A stretch of 64,000 bases of DNA, from the NCBI GenBank assembly GCA_922989275.2, contig OV277863.1:23712001-23776000 (forward strand), in the 5' to 3' direction. This document shows, one piece after another, positions 42,540 to 54,037 of the stretch; position 1 is the first letter of the stretch; each line of letters begins with the position of its first letter. This stretch comes from Gari tellinella (Eukaryota; Mollusca; Bivalvia; Cardiida; Psammobiidae). The position numbers and the translations under genes were made by a program. The notes beneath the pieces are model-generated. The model did no database searches and was not told where the DNA came from. It saw only the letters and a list, made by a program, of their open reading frames with translations.

Positions 42540-42865
42540 CTGTACGTGACGTAATTGTCGTCTATGAACTATGTCGTCTGCAATAGTTTGCAAAAAAAAA
42601 CATTTTTTAGGCCTTGTCCAATGCAGGACCTCGTTTATTGTCCATGGCATAGGTGTGCTGGGGTCGGGGTTCCGTCCTCCTGCACTCCTTACAAAAAAAA
42701 AAAAAAAATTTAAATGTATTTTCTTTCGGAAAATATCATCAGCAAGTTGTCTATCATTTTTGATCCAGATTAGACGCCGAGTTACTAGGCGTCTAATCGG
42801 GATAAAAAACTGTGTGTTATAATTATCACAAAGTCACCCGCAGATACTCCCGAAGGTTAAGCCTC
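42540..42865. mobile_element. Family D MITE, reversed and diverged
   Basis: GACGCCGAGTTACTAGGCGTC sits within GATCCAGATTA and AATCGGGATAAAA. ATTGTCGTCTATGAAC and GTCGTCTGCAATAG phrases mark the family. Confidence 0.5.
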
Positions 42866-42965
42866 ATCGTTATTGCTCGTAATTGGAATATGTTGTCTGT
42901 ATGTTGATTTATTTAAACCCTAATCCTGCCATTGAAACAATATAACATACAGTAGACCCCCTCTT

Positions 42966-42998
42966 TCCCCCCCCCCCCCCCCCCACCCCCCGCCAACA
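42966..42998. repeat. C-rich homopolymer stretch
   Basis: About 19 cytosines, then ACCCCCCGCC. Confidence 0.9.
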
Positions 42999-43255
42999 TC
43001 GTTCTAGAAACGTTCATACCTTGTCGTGGTTCTCAATTGTCATAGGAAATGTTTTCTGTTTATTATACCGAAATTATCCCCTCTGCCAGGCAGGTCAGGT
43101 CGGTGGTTTTGATCCCATGCACTGCTTTGCAACGAATGAGATTAGCCGAAATCATCTTCCTGGAATCCCATCATCCCGCATCATTCATGGGCGGTATATG
43201 ACCTACTTGTATTCTGTGTCACGGTGCTATTAAATCCATCTCATCCATCCATCTA

Positions 43256-43450
43256 CAGTCGAACCCTGGTAGTTCGAACTTACCCGTATTTCCTTCGCTG
43301 AATTTCGATCAATGGGACTTGCTTATGTCGAACCTGCCCTTATTTCGAATTCAAAACGTAACCATAGGAAACAATATAAAACAATATGATTTAGCGTTGA
43401 AATGGTTTTAACTTTTCCTAGGCTATGACAGAATGAGATATAGCTAAGCA
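43256..43450. mobile_element. Family F MITE, diverged copy
   Basis: TA precedes CAGTCGAACCCTGGTAGTTC. TCGAACTTACCCGTATTTC and CTTATGTCGAACC follow. The right end is not resolved. Confidence 0.55.
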
Positions 43451-45429
43451 TTTTGAATGGTTTTGACTTCTATCAGTAGAGATGATATTTAACCCTTTCA
43501 CCACCATAAGCGACTTTTAAAATCTTAAAATGCTGAATTGTTGTCTGCATCAATTATATCGTCTATGAAAACAATTATGAATGTTTATCATTTTTTAAAC
43601 TTGAGGAAATATTAGCATGACTGTGGCAAATAGCTTTGATCCAGATCAGACGTACATGGATCCAAGTTGTTTGCAAAAATTAGCCAAGCTGTGCAAAGCA
43701 GCATAAGGAATAAGTCGATATTGCAAACCGTCGGACGCCGCACTCATATAAATCATTCTTCAATAAAAAAAACTTTCAAAGACAAAAAAATTGTAATCAG
43801 ATTACAGACGAAAGAAAATAGACGGGGGTCATAGTACATGTATACTCAAAATACCATCATGGGAATCCGATTCTGGGGAATTAAAACCATGAAGTATTGA
43901 TTTACATCGTGAATATTATTGTTTACAGCTTGGATTCTGTTCAATAGCCAAGTTGAAAGGCAACCGATCAGGATCAAAACTATCATTTATGGTAAAAGAA
44001 ACTTTCAGAATTCGACGACCATATGGCGCATTCAAACAACACCGGCTGAAAGGTTAATTGGTCCCACAAAAGAGACATATTTTCTTTACTAAACAGTAAT
44101 GCTTGTATTAGATCGCATTTACTTTATATCCAAACTCATAATAATTTTGAAATATTTACTTAATCATCGAAACGCTTAAATAAATACATGTATCAAACTT
44201 TTGCAAACTGTATATTTTTAATGTTTGGTTATTAGTATTCGATCGTTTTATTCTTTATCCTTCTACTTTTTTCAAATTTATTGAATAGTAATGCGTTGCC
44301 ATGTTCGTATTATACACGTTTTGCAATGAGTATAAGTTTTCTCATTTATCCGGATTAACAAAACCTGTGTCGAGAAATGATATTGTGATTGTTATCAATA
44401 GGTAGAAAACTTAAATATGCGTCGCCCTTTATATCATTATCAGCTTCATTTCATGGTTTCTAATTATTATCGACAATGATTATGCAAATACTCTTGACCA
44501 TCTACATGTATATGTTTTCTAGAATGCGAATCATATTATATATTCAATTGTTTACTTCAATAATTGGACAAAATGTCGGAAGCTAATGGATACTATAACT
44601 TTCGAAGATTTCGGGGAACGCCCGGGTGGTTATTCGTTATTTTAAAAAAAATAAGTAAGAAGGGATAGGATAGGATAGGAGAAAGTGAAAAGAAAATGAA
44701 CAGTGAAAAAGAAGTTTAAGCTGTTTCAAACACAGGCACTCGGGATCAAGTCAGTCATTCGAGATTCCCTTTTGTCCCTTCCAATTTTCTGAATTGACAT
44801 ATATGCTTTTCCGTTCACATTGTCAACACAAACCGTATTGAATATATACTCGCCCAAAAAAGAAAGTACCCACTTTTCTATTCTAACTTATCAGCGACTC
44901 ATACATAAACTGTATTCAAATTATATTTTAAAGAAAATAACAGACATCATGATATCATTGTGGCTAAAAAAATCTGGCAATTTGTATTAAAAATAAAAGG
45001 TCTATAACTCTTTTTCCTGAAAACAGCATTTTCGCTTAGAATTATTTTTCCATAGTAGAGAAACAATTGTAGTCATATTCAACAGCTAGATCTTTTTCTT
45101 AAAGAAAATAAAATCACATAAGACTTTCATTCATAACAATATTTACGGCGTTATTAAGACTAGAAAATCATAGAATATCAAATTACCTCCCTTTGATATG
45201 AAATAAGAATGAACTTTAAGTGTTTCATTTTCGTTGCATGTGTCGTTTAATCTGAATGTTTTTACTGGAATACATTGGTGAGCGTATGAGCATTTAAAAC
45301 CTCAAACAAAACTGGAGTTGATAAAGTAATTTAAAAGATATGGAGCTTGAAAATTTACTTTATTTAGAGTAAATGTAACAAGTGGGCAGCTTCCTTTTGA
45401 GTGTATTATACTGACCTGTGAATAATCGC

Positions 45430-45610
45430 GATTTATGTCCTAAAGAACATGTGTGGGATGGACTAGGGCGTAATGTTCGAATAAATCACACAATCAACAC
45501 TGTAAATGACATGGCAACAGTGTAGCAAGTTGAATGGAATAATTTGCCTGCGTCATGTAATGGCATTTATACAGCGTTACGTCAACAGCAAACACCGCCG
45601 CATCATGCCA
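45430..45610 (+). pseudogene. Tc1/mariner transposase C-terminal relic
   Basis: Translation gives LCPKEHVWDGLGRNVR followed by an in-frame TAG (45523-45525) and then QVEWNNLPASCNGIYTAL. The order EHxWDxLGRxVR, then EWNNxP, then a helical tail is the conserved C-terminal end of Tc1-type DDE transposases. The upstream catalytic region was not found. It lies inside the 43.5-46.5 kb inverted repeat and may be the relic of that element's own transposase. Confidence 0.65.
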
Positions 45611-46003
45611 TGCATTGGACAAAATGGTGGACGCATGAACTACTGACTCCAAATTCAAGACTTACTGTCCGTTGTGGGTGCTTATACCACATTCAAAATG
45701 AAATTAAACCTTTCTTTTTGGTAAACCAAGTCTTATCAAAGAAAGTGTCATTTTTGCAATCGATCCCTATGTCATTTCGCTCAAAATTTTACATTAAAAA
45801 AATATCGCGGCGACTTTAATTTTTCACAGAATGGCACTATGGAATTGTTCTTCAATCCAGACAAAAAATATATAGTCAGAATATATTCGAGTTCCTAGTA
45901 TATCGATAGAAGTTGTAAACAATAATATTCACGATGTAAATCAATACTTCATGATTTTAAATCCTCAGAATCGGATTCCCATGATGGTATTTTGAGTATA
46001 TTA

Positions 46004-46195
46004 CAGGGCTCCAGATAAGGGGAGTATTTAAAAAACTAAAGCCTTTATTACTGCTTTAAACCCTATGGTGTCACTACTCATTAGAATCGTCTCGAAGAGA
46101 CGATTCTAATGAGTAGTTATACCATAGGATTTTGTGCTGTAAGAGTGAGAAAAGGTTGGATTTGTTCAGAATACTCCCTCTTATCTGGAGCCCTG
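46004..46195. mobile_element. Family G MITE, copy 2 (best preserved)
   Basis: The ends CAGGGCTCCAGATAAGGGGA and CCCTCTTATCTGGAGCCCTG are perfect over about 17 bp. ATATTA flanks both sides (45998-46003, 46196-46201). The centre pairs ATTAGAATCGTCTC with GAGACGATTCTAAT. Confidence 0.85.
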
Positions 46196-46589
46196 ATATT
46201 ATGATCCCGCCCCTATTGAAAACATGTTTATATGGGTGCGGCGTCTGACGGTTTGCAATATCGACTTATTCCTTATGGTGCTTCGCACAGCTTGGCTTAT
46301 ATTTGCAAACAACTTGGATCCATGTGCGTCTGATCTAGATCAAAGCTATTTGCCAAAGTCATGCTAACATTTCCTCAAGTTTCAAAAGGATAAACATTCA
46401 TAATTGTTTTCATAGACGATATATTTGATGCAGACAACAATTCAGCATTATAAGATTTAAGGCGCTTATGGTGGTTCGATGGTTAAATAATATCTCTACT
46501 GATAGAAGCCCCTGTTTTTTGTAGCAGATGGCCATTTTTACTTATTGCAAAGTATGCTAGCCTTGATTTGGATTTGTTATGATTTTACG

Positions 46590-46812
46590 TCGCTTTAATA
46601 TTATTTCAGTGCTATCGTGAAGTCCAGCTAATAACAGGTGGATGAATCCCTCTGAAGCCCTGTTTCAGGCACAAATCGACTCTGACATTCCACAAGCTAG
46701 CTGTGGAAGCCTTTCCCGCATAAGAAAACCCGAATGGGAATCGAACCCACATCGGTGAGGAGCATAGTGGTTGTAAGTCACAGTGACTATAACCACTTGG
46801 CCACGGAGACAC
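46590..46812 (-). mobile_element. tRNA-derived SINE with a 3' core
   Basis: On the minus strand TGGCCAAGTGGTTATAG (box A) and GGGTTCGATTCCCATTC (box B) lie about 65 bp apart with a long variable-arm-like region, as in a Ser/Leu-type tRNA. The body follows (CTTCCACAGCTAGCTTG, GGATTCATCCACC) and the tail ends GCGACGTAAAATCATAAC. It is a SINE, not a functional tRNA gene. Confidence 0.8.
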
Positions 46813-46974
46813 CGGCTTACATAGAATCCGTCTTTGAAATAACAGCCTAATGTTGATAACTAACTTAAATCAAACTTTAATCTAAAGTTGAATATCGATA
46901 ATCCAGTCTCATTTTAATTAGTTTAACATATCCGTATTCTAAGTTAAAATTTTGCAAGCTGAGCTAGAAAGACT

Positions 46975-47165
46975 GTTTCTATTCATTGAACCTAGTGTCA
47001 CGTTTTTGCTTGTGCTGCAGGCGACCTCCTATAAGAGTATACACTGTTTGTCATTTTGCAATTTATTAAAAAAAACCACCCATTAAAGGTCATTATGAGC
47101 TAGACTTAAAAAGAAAACTTGAATGGTTCATTAAAAATTGAAATAGGTATATAATCGACTAAACT
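46975..47165. mobile_element. Family C MITE, reversed fragment
   Basis: ACACTGTTTGTCATTTTGCA and AAAACTTGAATGGTTCAT follow family C order in reverse. Hairpin partner missing. Confidence 0.45.
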
Positions 47166-47509
47166 GAGATCTAGTTTAAACATATACATGTATGTATTTT
47201 ATTGCCCAATATTTGTACAGACGTTCATATAACAATTTAATTCAAATTATGGTTATTTACATACTGACAAATATATGTGGAAAAGGGTCGGGCTACAAGT
47301 TCCCCCAACGGTAGAAACATCCACCCCCTTCTAATAGGTTAACATTATAGGCGTCTGCTTGTTTACAATACTGCTATGTACATTTTTAAATGACAATAAA
47401 GATGAACAATATCAATGAAAAAGAAATGTATTGAAACATAAAAAAGAAACAATGTTATGATAGACTCAAGAAATAGGAAACCCAAAACGAGATAGAACCA
47501 TACTTGAAC

Positions 47510-47715
47510 CCGTAACCCCATAAATAAGCCTTTTATGCATCTCATGTATTCCTCCACTGAATAATTTAGATCCAATTTATACCATGACTGAATTAAGACT
47601 AATTTACCATAAAATGTTTTTTTTAGAATTGCCTATGATGGCGTAAGGCAGGCTGAAAGTAAAACAAATTACGCATTATGTTTTACTTTACAGGCTATTG
47701 CGTAAAGGGATGAAC
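47510..47715. mobile_element. Family B MITE, heavily decayed
   Basis: CCCGTAACCCCATAAATAAG at left, GGCAGGCTGAAAGTAAAAC in the middle, GGCTATTGCGTAAAGGG at right. Confidence 0.55.
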
Positions 47716-48299
47716 AGGTGTTCTTGTATCTCAAATAGGGGGCTAATATACTCAGCCAAAAATATCGATATACTAGGAACTCGAATATATTCTGACTATA
47801 CTTAACAAAATTTCTAATCGGTCACTTTTTAAAGCAACATATGTTTTTAAATAATACGTTCGTTTTTATGATATTTCACACACTACATGATGGGTGCTCA
47901 GTGCTCCTTATTTTTGAATTTATACACGTTGCACTACTTCATGAACGTCATAGCAGCCACGTGGCTTGTTTGACCTAATTTGCACGTGTACAGTATGGAA
48001 GAAAGTCGCTGCCCACAAGATTACACGAGTGTAATCTCCGATGACTGTCTAGCCTGAAAAAAAAACACTTAAAATAGTGAGATAAACTCGCGAAGAAAAC
48101 GACAGAGCCGTCAGAATGTTGCACGCTAGTGCGGCAAAGAAGATTCAACCACCGACAAATCCCGGAAGTGGAAACAAAAAAGACTAAATTCCGTGTATTC
48201 CATATTAGGAAATGTTTCCGTCCATTTGAATGTGGCTATAACTTTCAACCGGATACTTTCGATCACTTTTAGGCTTTAAAGCGGAAATTATATTGTATA

Positions 48300-48545
48300 T
48301 TTTTAATATATACAATCGTTTACTTCAATAATTGGACGAAATGTCTGAAGCTAGTGAACGCCCGGATGATGGTTGCAAAAACTATGATTTTCGTTATTTT
48401 AAAGTTAGTAAAGAAGGGGGGAGTGGTAGGAGAGGAGGGAGTGAAAAGAAAATGAACAGTGAACAAGAAGTTTAAGTTGTTTCAAACACAGGCACTCGGG
48501 ATAAAGTCATGCTTTTCCGTTCACATTGTCAACACAAGCCGTTTG
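48300..48545. repeat. Direct repeat partner of 44535-44835
   Basis: ACTTCAATAATTGGACGAAA, then GTGAAAAGAAAATGAACAGT and CAAACACAGGCACTCGGGAT, occur in the same order at 44.5-44.8 kb. The right copy lacks a stretch between the GATAAAGTCA and TGCTTTTCCG phrases. Confidence 0.7.
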
Positions 48546-48551
48546 AGCAAA

Positions 48552-48932
48552 TTAAAGACATCTCCTGACGACCTTTCGGTCACAACACCTAACAACTACA
48601 ACTACTACAACTATTACTTTTTATTTTTCTCACTACATAACAAGCTATCAAAGCAAGCAGCCACGTGCAAGTTTTGTCCTTACTGCTATCTTGTCTAGGG
48701 ATATACTCTTCCAACGGGTACATGTGAGACCCGTACCTTAAATTTGTTAGTTTGGTTAGTAAAACCCATTAAAAAAACCTTGAGTGTGAGTATAAGAGGG
48801 CCTCTCTAGATAACTTTAGATTAGTTACCTGGATTTTCACACCAACTTAGATTGGTGACACCTTGTGATTCACGCTTTTTCTCACCTTTCAAACAATGGA
48901 GGTCCCTCTTTGGACAGAGGAAAAGTCTTTAA
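48552..48932. mobile_element. Family I TTAA element next to the LINE
   Basis: It starts TTAAAGACATCTCCTGACG and ends CAGAGGAAAAGTCT-TTAA. The LINE coding frame begins immediately after, so this element may have inserted in the LINE. Confidence 0.7.
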
Positions 48933-49241
48933 GTAGAAATAATATAACATCTACAGACGCGATAGAGCATTGTTACCATACTGTAGTTGACCGTCTTCTT
49001 TGTGCGTCTGATATGTTTATTCCAAAAGCTCGATTCCGTCGATATTTAAAGCCATATTGGACGAACGAACTTACGGAAAGACATAGAGATGTTGAATTAT
49101 GTCGGCGTGTGTGGGTAGAAAATGGCAGACCAAGGGGTTCGAACTTTGACACATTTTCTATATAAACGTGCTATTTAAGCTTTATTTAGGAAAGTTCATA
49201 GGCGAACTCTTTAAATCGAGAAATTGACGAGTCTTCTGAAC

Positions 49242-50203
49242 CACAGGGAAACGACACTATTTATTTTTGAGAGAGAAAACTTGTCAAAAAGTATATATAG
49301 AGACAAGGGGTACAACTGATCGTCAGCATTTTCTCACCCTATCTCGACAAAATCGGGCTCTCATGAAAAATAATTCATGAAACGACACCCTTTTTGCATT
49401 TCTGTCTAGCTAATAGGATACCCTTCGATAAAAACATAACATAAAGCCAACTATAAGCATGCACTTTCAACAGTAATTGCGTCTACTCACTGACATCACG
49501 GATTTTCGGAAAACAGGACAGGTGTTCGTTCACAGCCGACACAGCATTGACCACTACTGTACGCTTGTTTCGGTGGTAATATCGAGCATGAGTCATTCAG
49601 TTCCATAGATACCTGTTTTTGACACCCATCAAAGCTGTTTTCTTCTCAAATCATTGCCGTACCAACAACAAATTCTCACGTTTACACCACAGGCACCCGA
49701 CACGATTGAATTTTGAAAGAACAAATTGTCAGAAGGTATAATTATATAGAGTCTCTATATATACCTTCTGACAATTGTTTTTTTTCTTCTAAAAAATCAA
49801 TCGTGTCGGGTCCTTGTGGTCAAAAACGTATATCTATGGAACTGTATGACTGTAATGCTCGATATTACCGCCTAAACAAGCGTGCAGTAGTGGTCAATGT
49901 TGTATCGGCTGTGAACGAACACCTGTCCCGTTTTCCGAAAATCCGTGATGTCAGTGAGTAGACGCAGTTGCTGTTGAAAGTGCAGGCTTACAGTTGGCTT
50001 TATGTTATATTTCTATGGAAGGGTATCATATTAGCTAGACAGATATGCAAAAAGAAAGCCGTTTCATCAATTATTATTCATGATATGCCTGGTTTTGTCG
50101 AGATAGGGTGAGAAAATACTGACGATCAGTTGTACCCCTTGTCTCTATATATACTTTTTGACAAGTTTTCTCTCTCAAAAATAAATCGAGTCGTTTTCCT
50201 GTG
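49242..50203. mobile_element. hAT-like fold-back element, 962 bp, in the LINE
   Basis: The terminal sequence CACAGGGAAACGAC is mirrored as GTCGTTTTCCTGTG. Almost the whole element is two arms of about 460 bp meeting near 49750 (GTCAGAAGGTATA / TATACCTTCTGAC). TTCTGAAC, 8 bp, is duplicated at 49234-49241 and 50204-50211, the length made by hAT transposases. Removing the element and one TTCTGAAC rejoins the LINE frame (DESSE then LDSRTFW). An 80-codon frame near 49713-49961 lies in the right arm and has no recognised match. Confidence 0.9.
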
Positions 50204-51006
50204 TTCTGAACTTGATTCAAGAACATTTTGGAAACTTTTTAATGGGAGAAAAAAATTGAGTCACAGTTTTGCAGGGGGTCAACTTATATTTGACGGTGAA
50301 ATTATAAAAAATAGCAGGGATATTGCCAATAACTGGGGAAATTGTTTTAAAGTGCTTTATAGTCCTGATGGGAATCATAAGTATGATAACGTATTTTTCA
50401 ACGAAATTACTGAAAAAATGCAAAGATTGAGAAACTCACTATTTAACGAACATTTGTCGTCAGCAAATAATAATGAAATTTCGGAATCTATAATAGCCAC
50501 TCTTTTGAATGAATGTAAGAAGTTATAGGCAGCCGGAAATGACAAATTTGTTTACGAGCACTTAATGTATGGTGGCACGATAATCCGAACAGTCATACGT
50601 AGGCTTTTTGATGCCATGTCCAGATTTTCTTACATACCTTTAGGCATGAAAAAGGGTCTCATAACATTATATATGGGAGGTAATACGCCTAAATCTGATC
50701 CAAATAGTTACAGGGCAATTACATTAAGTTCAGTTGTTGTACGTTTATTTGAAAATGTTCTACTGCACAAATAAATGTAACTAAATCACTGAAATTAAGT
50801 CACCTGCAGGGTGGCTTTCAGAAAAATCTTGGCTGTTTGATGACATCATTCTCACTAAAAGAATGTATTTACATGTCTCAGGAGTTCGGATCTAAACTAT
50901 ATGGGGGGTTTTTTTAGACGCAAAAAAGCAAGGATTTGACAGAGTTTGGCACGATGGTCTTTTTTTGTAAGTTGTATGACATCGGTATTGACCCAACAAT
51001 ATTATA

Positions 51007-51992
51007 CTCAACAAAAAAAGTTAAGGAATTTTCAGAAAATCATCGCAAAAAAGTACACCGAAACTAACAAATATCATTGTTTTATTTATTTTATTAGATC
51101 CATTTCTTCGCTTGAAAAAAATATTTCCTTTAAGTTGATATCACTTATATCCTTGCTGTAACACTGTTTCAAGTAACCTAAGGGTCAATGTCATTTTTCA
51201 CAAAATAAGTGTTTACATTAGTGTTATTTAAAACAATCGAATAAGCTTTGAAGATCAGTGAAAAGTACATAAAAATAGGGTCAAAGATCAAAGTCGCTCA
51301 TTGGACATGTCACCCATTTAACATGGATAGGATATTCTAAGACAGAGGGTCCGCAGAGTACCGACAAAAAGAACCCTCAAGGCTCATACGACGGCTCTGC
51401 AGGAGAAATGGAGACTGGTTCCTCAGCATAATTTCGCCATAACTTCTTCAATTGTTCATCTATAATCTTCATTTTTGGTATGCGTGTTCATCGTGATATT
51501 GCCTATCCAGGCATATCAAAACATTTAACAAAATGATATTGACCTTGACCTTACACCTAATCTTACTGTAAATTTTAACTGATTTTCAAAGAAACAGACG
51601 GGCGATGAAACTTGCATGCATGCTCTTGTTTGAATATTCTCATCTTCCATGCGTGACAATTGATGTTATTTGGAGAATAGACATACGTTAATGTCATTAT
51701 ACATTCAAAAGAACTGAATTTCACTTTATAAAAACTCACGACTCATTCATGTTTTTTTTGCATAGCAAGAGGAATTACTCTGTAGACACTAATTTTGTGA
51801 AAAATGACTTTGACCCTTAGGTTACTTGAAATAGTGCTACAGCAAGGGTATAAGTGATATCAAACTAAAGGAAACATTTTCTTCAAGCAATGACATGTAT
51901 CTAATCAAATAAATAAAAATAATGATAATGGTTAGTTTCGGTGTACTTTTGTGTGATGATTTTCTAAAGATTCCTTAACTTTTTTTGTTGAG
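51007..51992. mobile_element. TA-flanked element with about 210-bp terminal inverted repeats, in the LINE
   Basis: TA flanks CTCAACAAAAAAAGTTAAGG and its mirror. The inverted repeats continue for about 210 bp (AGTACACCGAAACTAAC, GATATCACTTATATCC, CAAGTAACCTAAGGGTCAA). The 550-bp middle has no transposase frame. Type Tc1/mariner is inferred from the TA target. Confidence 0.85.
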
Positions 51993-52570
51993 TATATATA
52001 TAAGGCATTTTTAAGTATGTATACAGGACTGCAAAACCGTCAAATTTCGGGGCTTCCTGTCTGACTGGTTCCCTGTATTACGCGGGACCAGACAGGGTGA
52101 TGTTAGTAGCCCGAAACTTTATCTTTTGTATATTGACGAGTTAATACGTGAACTTGAAGAATCGGGACATGGGATTTGTCTATTTGATAGACATTTTGCA
52201 AGTCCCACTGTAGCAGATGATATGTGCTTGATTTCCCTATCTAAAACTGCTATGGATCAAATGCTAGATATTTGTTTCAGATATTCTTGTCGTTGGAGGT
52301 ATGAATACAATGCAAAAACTGTGCGGTAGTGATATTTAATGAATCTAAATCAGTACACCAGATAGCCAATCGTATTTGGAAATAAGGGCCTGAAAGACTG
52401 ATTGTTATACGCATTTAGGAATACGGCTTGGTAAGATGTTAGATAGTGAATCATGTTGTGAAGATGCAATTAACAAACTGCGAGGTACTTTCTTCAGCTT
52501 GATTGGTTGCGGTCTGCACAAACATGGTCTCCATCCCCTAACTTCTCTTAAGTTCTGAATAAGGGCAGAT

Positions 52571-52831
52571 CCTTTGAAAGCACAGAAAACAAAGCAAATA
52601 CTGAAAATTGCAGACTCGGTCTAATTGAGTCTGTTCATGAGCAATACTGAAATATGCAACAGTGCTCACGCCCCCTTGCACCAGCTTAAGCGGAATTCAA
52701 ATTTCAACTGTAAATGCACTGAAATAAATGATTCCAAAGGACCAGAAAGTATAACAACACTGAGAATGAAGTACGGGGCGACTTTTTACAGTCGCCACAC
52801 AAGCACTTAACATCTGCTGTTGTGAATCATA
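52571..52831. mobile_element. 261-bp insert between 22-bp direct repeats, in the LINE
   Basis: TAAGTTCTGAATAAGGG and the following five bases occur at 52549-52570 and 52832-52853 with one mismatch. The insert has no TIR and no poly-A. A long duplication suggests target-primed retroposition or a local duplication; which is undecided. Confidence 0.6.
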
Positions 52832-52989
52832 TAAGTTCTGAATAAGGGAAGATAATGTGTATAAATCTGTAGTTCTTCCTAAGGCACTTTATGGCTGTGA
52901 ATTGTTGAATAATGTTTCTTACATAACTACCCTTGTTTGCTATTGCGAACAACGATGACGAATATCCTTATCTCCAACATGTGTAGATC

Positions 52990-53048
52990 ACTTTGATGAC
53001 GTCACTATAACGTCATTATTTATAAACGGCGTTTTGACGTCACCGGGG
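52990..53048. promoter_or_regulatory. Cluster of three CRE-like sites
   Basis: GATGACGTCAC, AACGTCATT and TTGACGTCACC lie within about 50 bp. Only the motif is certain; activity is not implied. Confidence 0.3.
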
Positions 53049-53107
53049 TTCCAAAAAAATGTGTATTGCTTTAAAAATAGCTTAAATCGCTGGTAATGTG
53101 AGAAAAA

Positions 53108-53262
53108 GAATCTGTCACTCGTCGATGTTTAAGACAAGTTGATCTCAAACTCGTGTAGAATAGAAAAGTTGTTTAGCTCGCCAAGGTTCGCTAAATAACA
53201 TTTCAATTCTAGACTCGTTTGAGATCAGCTTGTCTTGAACATCGACTCATGACAGATCCTAT
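53108..53262. repeat. 155-bp inverted repeat
   Basis: CTCGTCGATGTTTAAGACAA pairs with TTGTCTTGAACATCGACTC, and GATCTCAAACTCGTGTAG pairs with CTAGACTCGTTTGAGATC, with a loop near 53180. It is a candidate fold-back MITE. Confidence 0.7.
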
Positions 53263-54037
53263 ATTTCTAAGACACAAATGCGTATATCCAAAACTGCACT
53301 AAATCTAATGCTATTTATTCTATTTTTGCCACACTTATGGTATTTGACTGTAGAGAGAAGGCAAGGTTTATAGAAGAGTAGACTTTGTGCATACGGACAC
53401 AAAGTGTACATCTCACTAATCAACCAGAACGAGTATGGTCAGATAACCCATTTATGCTATGGCCTTTGTCAGTTTATTGACAATGATTTAGAAAGGGAAA
53501 AATGCTCAAAACATGTGGCAAAAACGTTTCATAGAATGATAAAATGACACTTGGCCATTTTAATATTGACTATATTACAGTGTAAAACGAGTGAAACAGT
53601 CAGCCTTGTATTGAGCGACAGCACAGTGGTTTAACACAGATACCTCAAAGACAGATAGATGACTGTTTAATGCGCATTTAGAATAATGCAGAAGGCACTT
53701 ATATGAGCTTTTTGCCCTATTGTAAATACTGCACGCGAGTCTTCTATTGTACTGTTGGAGAATGCAAGATTGACTGTTATAATAACAGTTTCTAATTAAG
53801 AACAGTTGTGTGCAGATACAGTGGTGATATATATGTATCTGAATATTTTGGTAAACGTTTTATGTGGTAAATAAGTGTTAATTCTTTATTTCGATTGTAA
53901 TAAAACTCTTGGTTATGCTTCTTAAGATAATTAACGTTTATCAGCGGAGCTGTCTATTATCTATTTAGACACAAATTTCAACCAATCATATTTGATCAGA
54001 AATTTAGAATTAAGAGCACCTGTTGAAACTGAATTGT
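53263..54037. other. Stretch without supported gene
   Basis: Only weak traces of small hairpins, such as AATGCAGAAGGCACTTATATG near 53686. No frame of interest. Confidence 0.4.

Larger units (their letters stand above)
43467..46518. repeat. Large inverted repeat (about 3 kb) with arms of 400-460 bp
   Basis: Left arm 43467-43926 and right arm 45915-46518 are inverted copies: CTTCTATCAGTAGAGAT at 43467 mirrors ATCTCTACTGATAGAAG at 46518, and GAATATTATTGTTTAC mirrors GTAAACAATAATATTC at the inner ends. Both arms carry the same family D MITE remnant and a TACTCAAAATACCATCATGG end. A family G element interrupts only the right arm. About 2 kb of spacer includes a Tc1-type transposase relic. Confidence 0.8.
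48933..52930 (+). pseudogene. Non-LTR retrotransposon ORF2, broken by three insertions
   Basis: Pieces in order: 48933-49241 encodes the linker between endonuclease and polymerase (YLKPYWTNELTERHRD, RRVWVENGRPRG). From 50212 come SELDSRTFWKLFNGRKK and then polymerase motifs (PLGMKKGLITLYMGG, KSDPNSYRAITLSS). From 51995 come the palm region (LYLLYIDELIRELEESGHG) and VADDMCLIS, which keeps the catalytic DD pair of a reverse transcriptase. The relic ends with KSVVLPKALYGCEL near 52912. Several in-frame stops (for example 50526-50528) and frameshifts show it is dead. The endonuclease and 3' end are not found. Confidence 0.85.

Noticed and set aside
46730..46812. tRNA-like sequence with box A and box B
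   Set aside because: It does not fold as a complete tRNA and continues into a SINE body, so it is not called as a tRNA gene. The same holds at 16.5, 57.5 and 60.5 kb.
49713..49961. 82-codon frame in the right arm of the fold-back element
   Set aside because: It lies wholly within a palindrome arm, has no ATG-led homologous domain, and a mirrored version occurs in the other arm. It may be a fossil coding piece but cannot be supported.
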